A stretch of DNA of 64,000 nt from Drechmeria coniospora. Taxonomy: Eukaryota > Ascomycota > Sordariomycetes > Hypocreales > Ophiocordycipitaceae. The notes under the pieces are model-generated. The model saw only the letters and a program-made list of their open reading frames with translations, had not been told where the DNA came from and made no database searches. Shown here one piece after another: positions 1 through 8,674 of the stretch (its first letter is position 1; each line of letters starts with the position of its first letter). Made by a program: the position numbers and the translations under genes. The stretch lies in NCBI RefSeq assembly GCF_001625195.1, contig NC_054390.1, forward strand, positions 8,219,222-8,283,221, read 5' to 3'.

Positions 1-1
1 G

Positions 2-1836
2 TCGACCGTCGCTTCGTCGCTCTTCGCGCCGAAGCCGGCCGAAGCCGAAGCAGGCAAGAAGCCGGCCGAGGCTCCAACGGCTTCCCCCAGCCTCCTCGGC
101 GCCGCCGCGAAGCCTGATTCTACGCCCGAGACGGCCACGGCAAGCAGCAGCTTGTTCGGCACGTCGAGCCAGACGCCGTCGGCGGCCCCTGCGGCACCCG
201 CCGTGCCGTCTTCCCTGTTCGGACAACAAAAGCCGGCGCCGTCGGAGAAGCCTGCCGAGTCCGAGGCGCCGAAAGCATCGCCCTTGTTCGGAGGCCAGAG
301 CACCACGTCTGCTCTCGGAGGTGCCGGCGCGGCAACCTCGTTGTTCGGAGCCAAACCTGCGACGGCCGCCGTCACCGGACTTGGCGGCGCCGGCCCGACG
401 TCGTCCTTGTTCGGCAACGCGTCCACGGCCTTTGGCAGCAACTCGACCGGCCTGGCCGCGGCCGGTGCCGCTCCTCCTGCCAGCGCAGAGGCTCCCGCCA
501 AACCGCTGTTCAGCTTCGGAAGTGCACCCGCCGCCGGCGACGCATCCAGCACCCAAAAAGCCGTTGGGCCGCCAAGCGGCATGACGAGCAACCTCTTCGG
601 CGGCAGCCCCATGAAGCAGGACGAGCCGTCCCCCGCCAAGAAGCCTGCGATGGGAAGCGGCAGCGCAGGGTCCTCGGCGCCGCTCTTCAGCTTCTCGAGC
701 TTGCAAGCGCCCGGTGCCGGTCCTGCGAGCACGCAAGGGCCGGCTGGAGCGACGCCCGCGACGGCGAGCAGCCCTGCTCTCTCCGGCATGGCCTTTGGCG
801 GTGCCGCGGGGTCCTCGTCGAACGCGGCTCCCGGCGGTTTCAACTTTAGCTTTGGCGGCGGCAGCGCCGGAGCGTCGTCTGGGGGGGCGACGTCGGCTTT
901 CCACAATCCCTTTGCGAGCAACGCGGCCGGTGCGTCCGGGGCGTCGACCGGCGCACCCTTCAACTTTGCCGCGTCCTCGTCCAGCCCTGCGCCGTTCAGC
1001 TTCGGCGGCGCGGCGGCAAACCCTCCGGCGGCGGCGCCTTCGGCCGGCGCCGTCTTCGGGGCCGGCAGCTCGACGGCCGTCTTCACCGGGGCGCCGTCGT
1101 CGGGCGGCCCGCCGAGCTTCAACTTCGTGGGCGCCCCGTCACAGCCGCCCCAGGCCCCTGGCTCCGTTTTCGGCTCCAACCAGGCAGCACTCCAGCTTCC
1201 TGCGGGTGGATCGTCGACCACCGGGACCAGTAAGTCACCATTTCCGCACAGGAAAATAGCGCCGCTAAAGCGACGGGTGTAGACTCGCCCTTGAACCTCG
1301 GAGGCGGCTCGAGCTTGGCCACTACACCCGCCGCTTTGACGCCGGAGCCGGCGGACGGGGATGGCGAGGAGGGCGAGAAGCACGAGCAGATCAACCTCAC
1401 GGATGGGCTGGACGCGGACGAAGAGGTGCTTCACGAGGTGCGAGCCAAGGTTCTCCAGTTTGTGCCGCCGAGCGACAAGTCGGACAAGGACGAGGAGTCG
1501 GACAAGGACAAGGACAAGGACAAGGACAAGGCTAAGTCCAAGAGTCCCTGGTCCACCAAGGGGATCGGAAATCTGCGGTTGCTGAAGCACAAGGAGTCGG
1601 GCGTCGTCCGGCTGCTCCTCCGGACCGAGCCGCGGGGCCACGTCGCCTTCAACCGGGCGCTGCTGCCCAACAGGCCGTACAAGGCGGACGCTAAGTACGT
1701 GAAGCTCATGACGTCGAACGAGAAGGGCGACGGGCTGGAAACGTGGATGGTGCAAGTCAAGACGAACGAGCTCGCCAAGGAGCTCGCCAAGGCGTTGGAG
1801 GAGAACAAGGAGGCGAACAAGGAGGCGAACAAGTAG
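2..1836 (+). CDS. Nup2/Nup61-type nucleoporin with Ran-binding domain, 5' partial
   Basis: Exons <2..1229 and 1283..1836 give the last 593 residues; the start lies before the window. The first ~410 visible residues are Ala/Ser/Gly/Pro-rich with many FG motifs (SSLFG, PLFG, NLFGG, FSFGG), the natively unfolded repeat that binds transport receptors in the nuclear pore. After an acidic linker comes a C-terminal RanBP1-type domain (EEVLHEVRAKV, then GIGNLRLLKHKE, VVRLLLRTE, TWMVQVKT), which binds RanGTP. FG repeats followed by one Ran-binding domain match the Nup2/Nup50 family, which helps recycle importin-alpha at the nuclear basket. The intron (1230..1282, GTAAGT, branch CTAAA, TAG) was preferred over the nearer CAG at 1251 because that choice would be 22 nt and out of frame. 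An Asp-Lys repeat interrupts the Ran domain after its first strand. The family is clear; the exact orthologue is inferred. Confidence 0.9.
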
Positions 1837-2881
1837 CCGCGGACGACCGCTTCGAAGGCGGGCCGGCGGGGCACGGAGAGATGGTTCGGGGGAAGCATGA
1901 TTGGCGTTTGAGAGCATTTCACGCAAAGTCGTCGGCTCCCCCTCTCGGGACAACTCGGGGGAGGGGATGGGGGAGGGAGTTTTGTCGGATGCCGCTTCTT
2001 TAGCCGGTTAGCAAAACTACATGCCGCCTGTGCTTGCATTTGGGCTCGATGGAGTTGCGTCGTGACGTGAAGGATGTGCCATGAGGAGGTGAAGATGAGG
2101 TGAAGGCGAGGACGAGCCATGTGACATTCTGATGGCAATCACAGTCACAGCGGACGAATCACCATGCGGGGCGGGTATGTGCAGGTGGTACGTGATAACT
2201 TTTTACATGAGAATTTTCTCTACACGTACTCTGTAGAATGATTGATAGGAATCTGGATCGTTTTTATCATGTTGAAGTTTTGGCGGTGGTGGGTAGCGGT
2301 GTTGGCAGTGGTGTTGGCAGTGATGTTTGGCAGTGGTGTTGACAGTGGTGTTGACAGTGGTGTTGACAGTGGTGTTGACAGTGGTGTTGAGGTGTTGACA
2401 GTGGTGTTGACAGTGGTGTTGACAGTGGTGTTGGCAGTGATGTTGGCAGCGGTGTTGGCAGTGGTGTTGGCAGTGATGTTTGGCAGTGTGTTTGGCAGTG
2501 GCGTTGTATTTGGCAGTGGTGTTTAGCTGTGGTAGTGATGCTTGACAGCGGTATTTTGCAGCAGTACTTCTCTCGCTGTTGCTGATAAACAGTGGAGGAG
2601 TCAGGCGAGGTGGTGGCTACCTATAATGGAGGAAATGGCGGGGTTAGGCTAAACATGGGCCGCTGCGGCATTATCCTCTAGGCTATATGGCCCAGTGTAC
2701 AGTAGTGTAATATAATGCAGCCTTGCCTAGTATTAGGCTATATGAGCAGCAGCTTGATTCGCCTGCACTATTAATCGTCAGGCGCGTCAGTCGCGCCGCG
2801 TGGAGCTTCGCTTGTGCATGGCAGGTGCAGGTGCCTCCAACTTCAGCAACCGCCAACGTTTGCGAAAGGCAGACGATCACG
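1837..2881. other. Intergenic, nup2-like to gamma-tubulin
   Basis: The stretch holds the 3' end of the nucleoporin gene, a 12-bp minisatellite in its middle, and the gamma-tubulin promoter/leader. I see no supportable gene; the open frame across 2242..2526 is only the translated minisatellite. Confidence 0.6.
2297..2522. repeat. 12-bp minisatellite (GTGTTGACAGTG)
   Basis: Tandem units of about 12 bp, GTGTTGACAGTG and variants with GGCAGTG or GATGTT, run for about 225 bp. The central units (about 2337-2435) are nearly identical and the flanking ones are diverged, with one short interruption near 2391. Confidence 0.9.
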
Positions 2882-4900
2882 ATGCCGAGGTAAGGCACCA
2901 TGGGTTCGCTAACCATGGAAATGGATGGCCAAAGATTGTGACGCGAGTCGGGCTGACGATTTGGCCCCAGGGAGATAATCACGATCCAGGCCGGGCAGTG
3001 CGGCAACAGCAGTGAGTACCCAGCAGCCAGCTTTCCAGCCCACCGTCGTCATCGTCGTTCTTCTTTTCCGGCCTCCTTCGGGCTCACGGCTTCGGGTTCA
3101 CGGCGTCGGGCTCACGGCTTCCTGTTCATTCACGGCTCGTGAGTGCGTCGCCTGCGAACAAGGGCTCGCGGCGTGGGCGAAGATTCGGGTGCGGACAGGA
3201 CTCGCTCCCCGCTGATACGAGTGCTGCGAGTAGTCGGAAGCCAATTCTGGCAGCAGCTCTGCCAGGAGCACGGCATCAGCCAAGACGGCAACCTCGAGGA
3301 CTTTGCGACCGAGGGGGGCGACCGCAAGGACGTCTTCTACTACCAGAGCGACGACACCCGATACATCCCCCGCGCCATCCTCATCGACCTCGAGCCTCGG
3401 GTGAGTGAGTGCCGGGCAGGCGTCGGTCCGTGACGGCGGCTGACGGCGGACGGCAGGTCATCAACGGCATCCAGTCGGGCCCGTATCGAAACATCTACAA
3501 CCCCGAAAACTTTTATGTGCACAAGGATGGCATGGGCGCCGCCAACAACTGGGGTGACGGCTACCAGAACGGCGAGGCCATCTACGAGGACATGATGGAG
3601 ATGATAGACCGCGAGGCCGACGGCAGCGACTCGCTCGAGGTGAGAGAAGGGGCAGCAGGGGGTAGCAGGGGGCAGCAGGGGGGCAGAGGGGCAGCGTGAA
3701 TGGATGGGAACCAACCCTAGGCTGACGCTTCGCAGGGCTTCATGATGCTGCACTCCATCGCCGGCGGCACCGGCTCCGGCCTGGGATCCTTTCTCCTCGA
3801 GCGGCTCAACGATCGGTTCCCGAAAAAGATCATACAGACCTACTCCGTCTTCCCGGACACGACCAACGCCGGCGACGTCATCGTGCACCCGTACAACAGC
3901 ATACTCTCGATGCGCAGGCTGACGCAAAACGCCGACTCGGTCGTCGTCCTCGACAACGGCGCCCTGTCCCACATCGCCGCCGACCGGCTGCACGTGCAGG
4001 AGCCGTCGTTTCAGCAGACGAACCAGCTCGTGGCGACGGTCATGTCGGCGAGCACGACGACGCTGCGGTACCCGGGCTACATGCACAACGACCTCGTCAG
4101 CATCCTCGCCTCGCTGATCCCGACGCCTCGCTGCCACTTCCTCATGACCGCCTACACCCCCTTCACCGGCGACCAGGTGGAGCAGGCCAAGACGGTGCGC
4201 AAGACGACGGTGCTCGACGTCATGCGGCGCCTGCTGCAGCCCAAGAACCGCATGGTCTCGACGGTGCCGGGCAAGAAGAGCTGCTACATCTCCATCCTCA
4301 ACGTCATCCAGGGCGAGGTCGACCCGACGGACGTGCACAAGAGCCTGCTGCGGATACGGGAGCGCCGGCTGGCCACCTTTATCCCCTGGGGGCCGGCGAG
4401 CATCCAGGTGGCGCTGACGAAGCGCAGTCCGTACATTCCCATGAGCCACCGGGTGAGCGGCTTGATGCTGGCGAACCACACGAGCATCGCGACGGTACGG
4501 GCCCCGACGCTTGCCGCTGTGTTTGCCTGTCGTCTCTCCCTTGCCCCCTTGTCCCCTTGCCCCCTTGCCCCCTTGCCGTCCCGGCTCCTCCCTCCCCGTC
4601 ACGCCTCTCGCGTTGCCCTTGACCGCCGTGCTCGGACGCTAACCTCTCTCGCCTTTCCACGCGGCTCAGCTCTTCAAGCGCATCGTGAAGCAGTACGACG
4701 GCATGCGCAAGCGAAACGCCTTTATGGAATCGTACAAGAAGACGGCGCCGTTTGCCGAGAACCTCGACGAGTTCGACGAGGCACGACAGGTCGTGGCCGA
4801 CCTGATTGGCGAGTACGAGGCGGCCGAGAATGCAGACTACCTCCATCCCGACGGAGGCGAGAAGGCGACGTCGGCCGAGTCGGATCGGAGAATGGGATGA
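2882..4900 (+). CDS. mipA: Gamma-tubulin
   Basis: Six exons: 2882..2889, 2971..3011, 3234..3400, 3457..3639, 3736..4494, 4670..4900, giving 462 residues, normal for the family. Gamma-tubulin nucleates microtubules at the spindle pole body within the gamma-tubulin complex. The start MPR (8 nt, donor GTAAGG) joins to [13 protein letters not shown] and then [14 protein letters not shown], the conserved N-terminus. The tubulin GTP-binding signature AGGTGSG is at residues 142-148. Gamma- rather than beta-type features include [32 protein letters not shown] and [14 protein letters not shown]. All junctions are in frame with GT/AG ends; the first intron has a CTGAC branch site 15 nt before its AG. 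GNSIG replaces the more usual GNNVG at the exon 2/3 join. Intron 5 (4495..4669) contains runs of CCCTTGCCC. Identification is very secure; the small first exon rests on homology. Confidence 0.96.
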
Positions 4901-6070
4901 CGGCGGATGACGGCGGATGACGGTGGATGACGGCATGGGCAGACGGCGTGGCCCGACGGCGTGGCCCTACGGACGGCTTCGCGCTCCGGACAAACTCGAG
5001 CGCCGGCAGCAGACTCTCAGACGGCCGAGGCTTCGGGGCAGGATCAACGAATGCATGGCGTTTGGAATGGCGATTTTGGGAGGCATCACGAGCTCGGCGG
5101 CAGACTTGGTCGTCGTCGTCGTCATCGGTTGCCATGAACGGACGCCTACTGAGTACACTTCAGTGCACTTGGTACTGTCGTTGCTAAAGTATACTTGCAC
5201 GATGGACAGAACGATGTAGTTGTACAGTCATTACTCCGTACAACGAGAATACCCTCCAGTGCATGTAGGTGCGGAGTACGAGTAATTACACTGTACGGAG
5301 TACAAGTACAAGCAAGTAATACTCCATTCATGTAGTTGTACTTACTGTACTCTGTACCAAAGTATGACTTACTTACTTTTACAGTGACTCGACAAAAGTG
5401 ACGATTCAGCTTTGGTGGTGCTACTCGTGCAAACTGAATCGACATTTTTGCCACCCCACTGTACTTGTATACTTACACCTACAGTGGGTGTACATGTACC
5501 TAAGTAAGTGAGTATACCAGTATGGAGTACGGAGTACTGAGTACATGATACTTTCCCCGTCCCCGTGCCATTCAGTAAAGTGAGGTCGGCAATGTGTGTT
5601 TTAGTAGTATCAAGTATTCGTATGGGTTCTCAGAACTACACTGCCATCTCGTCCTCCATATGGAAAAAGTACAATATTAATTACTGCAATAATGTATACC
5701 GGCGTAGATGCATGTAGGTGCACGCACTGTACTGCAAGTACATGTACAGCAGGTTTAGCTGTATGCGTGCATGTATGAAAGTGCAGCGGGAGGGCAATAT
5801 CCTCCACAGGTCACTTTTCCTATTGCTGCCGCGGTGCAGGTACTTCCACAGCGATAGTCTACGCATTAGTAATAGTGAATCGGACCTTGGTCGTCGGGCC
5901 CACCTCGGCTATCGATAAGCCACCATCTTCGATTCACGACAGCTTCCTTCGCCAAACTTCCTTCGCCGGCACACTTGCGAGGATAAATAACCGGCTCAGC
6001 AGCGCATCCATCCACGCCTCCGTCGGCCTGCTCGCTCGTCACATCCTCCAAGAGGCTCCCCCGCCAGCGT
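4901..6070. other. Intergenic, gamma-tubulin to MYG1
   Basis: A short GGATGACGG repeat follows the gamma-tubulin stop (about 4895-4935). From about 5140 the DNA becomes AT-richer and full of GTAC-centred words such as TACTCCGTAC. A foldback repeat lies at 5380-5441. An A/T-rich GATAAATAA stretch near 5980, about 80 nt before the MYG1 ATG, could serve as a core-promoter element. No gene seen. Confidence 0.55.
5380..5441 (-). repeat. Foldback repeat, copy A
   Basis: Arms CGATTCAGCTTTG (5402-5414) and CAAACTGAATCG (5430-5441) pair with one bulged base. The whole stretch also resembles, in reverse orientation, the segment at 62830-62896, including the flanking TTTTGTC-AGT-ACTGTA block. It is probably a short non-autonomous element or a dispersed hairpin motif. 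Confidence 0.6.
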
Positions 6071-7147
6071 ATGCTCCGTCGGCTCATCTCCACCATGGCA
6101 GAATCCGCTCCCAAACGGCTCAAGACGGGCTCGGGCCCCCTCATCGGCACCCACAACGGCCACTTCCACGCCGACGAGGCGCTCGCCGTCCACATGCTGC
6201 GCATGCTGCCGACCTACCGCGACTCGCCCCTCGTCCGGACCCGTGACCCCAAGGTGCTCGAGACGTGCCACACCGTCGTCGACGTCGGCGGCGAGTACGA
6301 CGCGGCCCGGAACCGCTTCGACCACCACCAGCGCGGCTTCGCCACCACCTTCCCCGGCCACGCGACAAAGCTCTCGAGCGCCGGCCTCGTCTTCCTCCAC
6401 TTCGGCCGCGCCATCGTCGCCCAGCGCGTCGGCGGCGGCGTCGCCGAGGACGCGGCCGAGGTCGAGCTCCTCCACGGCAAGCTGTACGAGAGCTTCGTCG
6501 AGGCCCTCGACGCCCACGACAACGGCGTCTCCCTCTACGACCCGGCCGCCGTCGCCGCCGCGGGGCTCGAGAAGCGCTTCAGCCAGGCCGGCTTCACCCT
6601 CGGCGCCGTCGTCGGCCGCCTCAACGCGAACTGGAACGACGCGGCGCCCGCCGACGCGGCCGAGGCCCAGCGGGTCGAGGACGAGCGGTTCGAGCGCGCG
6701 AGCCTGCGCATCGGCGAGGAGTTTGAGCGCGACCTCGACTACTTCGCCGCCGCCTGGCTGCCGGCCCGCGCCATCGTCCGGGAGGCCTTTGCGAAGCGCC
6801 GCGATCACGACGCCGACGGCCGCCTCCTCGTCCTCGAGGGCCAGTCGGTCCCCTGGAAGGACCACCTCTACACCCTCGAGGACGGCCACGCCGGCGTTCT
6901 CTACGTCCTCTACCCCGAGAGCACCAAGGCCGACGCCAAGTGGCGGATCCAGTGCGTGCCCGAGTCCAAGGATTCCTTCGTCAGCCGCAAGCCCCTGCCC
7001 GAGGCCTGGCGTGGCTTCCGCGACGGCGAGCTCGACGCCATCGCCGGCCTGTCCGGCTGCGTCTTCGTCCACGCCGCCGGCTTCATCGGTGGAAACCTGA
7101 CGTTTGAGGGGGCCAAGGCGATGGCGGTCAAGGCACTGGCGACGTAG
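6071..7147 (+). CDS. MYG1: MYG1-family exonuclease (UPF0160)
   Basis: A single exon of 358 residues. The family is a DHH-like metal-dependent 3'-5' RNA exonuclease that in animals acts in nucleus and mitochondria. Visible motifs are GTHNGHFHADEALA (residues 26-39), VDVGGEYD (70-77), FDHHQRGF (83-90) and the C-terminal GCVFVHAAGFIGGN; their His/Asp residues fit the metal site. The first ATG gives MLRRLIST, a short basic stretch that could target mitochondria. A second ATG at residue 9 (MAESAPKRLK) would give a form with a basic, nuclear-type N-terminus, so dual targeting by alternative starts is possible (inference). Length is typical. It is followed by 820 bp to the convergent endosulfine gene. 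Confidence 0.95.
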   Translation: MLRRLISTMAESAPKRLKTGSGPLIGTHNGHFHADEALAVHMLRMLPTYRDSPLVRTRDPKVLETCHTVVDVGGEYDAARNRFDHHQRGFATTFPGHATKLSSAGLVFLHFGRAIVAQRVGGGVAEDAAEVELLHGKLYESFVEALDAHDNGVSLYDPAAVAAAGLEKRFSQAGFTLGAVVGRLNANWNDAAPADAAEAQRVEDERFERASLRIGEEFERDLDYFAAAWLPARAIVREAFAKRRDHDADGRLLVLEGQSVPWKDHLYTLEDGHAGVLYVLYPESTKADAKWRIQCVPESKDSFVSRKPLPEAWRGFRDGELDAIAGLSGCVFVHAAGFIGGNLTFEGAKAMAVKALAT

Positions 7148-7967
7148 CGCGGCGCCGAGGATATCATGCATCGCCCTCTCTTGAACCCCATGGAGAAGGA
7201 TGAATGAAAGCAAAGCGAGAGCAAGAGCAAAACGAGACGGAGAAAAATGCATGGTGAAAATACACGGCCACGCCGGTCGGCGCATCCACTCGCCCCCCTT
7301 CTTCGCTTCCCGTCACCTTCTTCCTTGTCTCGCCACCTTTCGTCGTCGTTGATCGACTCGACAATCTGTTTGCACAAGCGCAGCAGACGTGACCAACCAT
7401 GCCAATCGCCCAGGGCCCCCGCTTCCCACAGACTTTCGCTGCTGTTTCCATCTCTGCTGCTGCTTCCACTTCTGCTTCCGCTCCCACCTCTGCTTCCGCT
7501 TCCACCTCTGCTTCCGCTTCCACCTCTGCTTCCGCTTCCACCTCTGCTCCCGCTTCCAAATCTGCTTCCGCTTCCACCTCTGCTTCCGCTTCCAAATCTG
7601 CTTCCGCTTCCACGTCCGCCTCCACTTCCTTTCCCCTACTCTGCCATCCAATTTGTCGTCAGCCCCTGCTTCTGCCGAGCCACCGAGCAGGCACGAGAAA
7701 AACAGGAGCCGACGGCGTCAGCCTCTCCGGGTCCTCCGTCCAGCAACCAACTTTGTCTGCAAACTCGTATTCGTGACAGATGCCGTGACAAGGCAAGGGC
7801 AAGGAAACATCGAGTTCGACGAGTCCAAGCCAGTCGCCGCAGCTCCGGTCAGGGCCGTCTGTCTGCCCACTCACAAAAAAAAGGGTCCATTTTTCCTCCA
7901 TGATGCCCGCCGACCTTGGGGACGGCGCATGCTCGCCTACGCCTCGGCTTCGGTCGAAGCGGCCGTC
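7148..7967. other. 3' intergenic between convergent MYG1 and endosulfine genes
   Basis: Both flanking genes end here. The interval holds an 18-bp repeat array (7451-7629) and no gene I can support. The open frame 7399..7776 reads mainly Ala-Ser-Thr-Ser from the array and resembles nothing conserved. Confidence 0.6.
7451..7629. repeat. 18-bp repeat array (TCTGCTTCCGCTTCCACC)
   Basis: About ten imperfect copies of an 18-bp unit built from TCTGCTTCCGCTTCCACC, with CAAA or CTCC variants. The array is pyrimidine-rich on the + strand. Its length in multiples of three keeps several frames open, which explains spurious ORFs on both strands. Confidence 0.88.
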
Positions 7968-8674
7968 TCAGGAAGAGGTCGATGCGGCGGGTGCGCCGCC
8001 GACGGCGTCCCCCTTGTGCTCCGACGGGCCCGACGGGGTGGTCCCCTCGGCGCTCGTCTCGCGGTGGAGGAAGCTGCTTTCCTTGACGGGGCTGCCTCCC
8101 TGGAGGCCGGCGATGGAGCCGTGCTTCGGCATGGCGCCGGCGGCGACGCTGCTGTTGACGGGAGACAGGATGTGGGGGATGTCCTCGGGAACGGGGTGCT
8201 GGGAGCCGACGGCGCCGGCATCGACGCTGTCGCCCTTGCCCGCCTTGGACATGGCGTAGTCGCCCGAGTCGAAGTACTTGCGGTCCTTGAGGTGCTTGGC
8301 GAAGTGGTCGGAGCGCGAGGGCAGCTTGCCGTAGAGGCGAAAGAGCCGCTGCTCCTCGGGGGAGAGCGTCTATGTCCCGGCCGTGGTAAGCCCCGACAGA
8401 TCTGCACACGACAGGAAAGGAAGACGGGGAGGGGCGAGGGGAGGGGGTAGGAACATGGGAACCGGCGAGGAACATGGGAACCGGCGAGGAACATGGGAAC
8501 CGGCGAGGAACATGGGAACCGGCGAGGAACATGGGAACCGGCGAAAGGACGAGCGAGGCCATGCATCGCCGTACGTCTTCACGCTTGGGGTCCCGTGGGA
8601 AATGGGGTTGGGTGCTGGACGGTGCCGCCGAGACTCACATTGACGTCGACCTTGTTCTTCTGATGGGGATTCAT
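7968..8674 (-). CDS. IGO1: Endosulfine/ARPP-19 family PP2A inhibitor (Igo1/Igo2-type)
   Basis: Two exons on the minus strand, 8639..8674 (12 codons, MNPHQKNKVDVN) and 7968..8369, encode 145 residues. The core is SPEEQRLFRLYGKLP followed by KYFDSGDYAMSKAG. Ser47 in FDSGDY is the site that Greatwall/Rim15 kinase phosphorylates in this family; the phosphoprotein then inhibits PP2A-B55 (Cdc55) and promotes quiescence entry and mRNA protection. The rest is a Gly/Ser/Pro-rich disordered tail with PHILSP and GSPVKES, possible proline-directed phosphosites. Donor GTGAGT and acceptor TAG keep phase 0. The 269-nt intron is long for this locus and contains five exact 19-bp repeats. Assignment to the family is firm; Igo1 versus Igo2 is not meaningful in fungi with one copy. 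Confidence 0.93.
8450..8544. repeat. Five exact 19-bp tandem repeats inside the endosulfine intron
   Basis: The unit GGAACATGGGAACCGGCGA occurs five times without a mismatch (8450-8468, 8469-8487, 8488-8506, 8507-8525, 8526-8544), wholly within the intron 8370..8638. Identity of all units implies recent expansion or active homogenisation. Confidence 0.97.

Noticed and set aside
1230..1251. 22-nt intron ending at CAG in the nucleoporin gene
   Set aside because: Too short for a fungal intron and leads to a stop at once; the 53-nt intron to 1282 restores the frame.
3340..7285. Long antisense frames over gamma-tubulin (420 codons) and MYG1 (429 codons)
   Set aside because: GC-rich third positions of the real genes leave the antisense frame open; composition is Arg/Val/Gly/Asp-rich as expected for such shadows.
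7313..7776. Repeat-rich frames encoding Ala-Ser or Arg-Lys-Trp repeats
   Set aside because: They are translations of the 18-bp array in several frames and lie in the 3' gap between two convergent genes.
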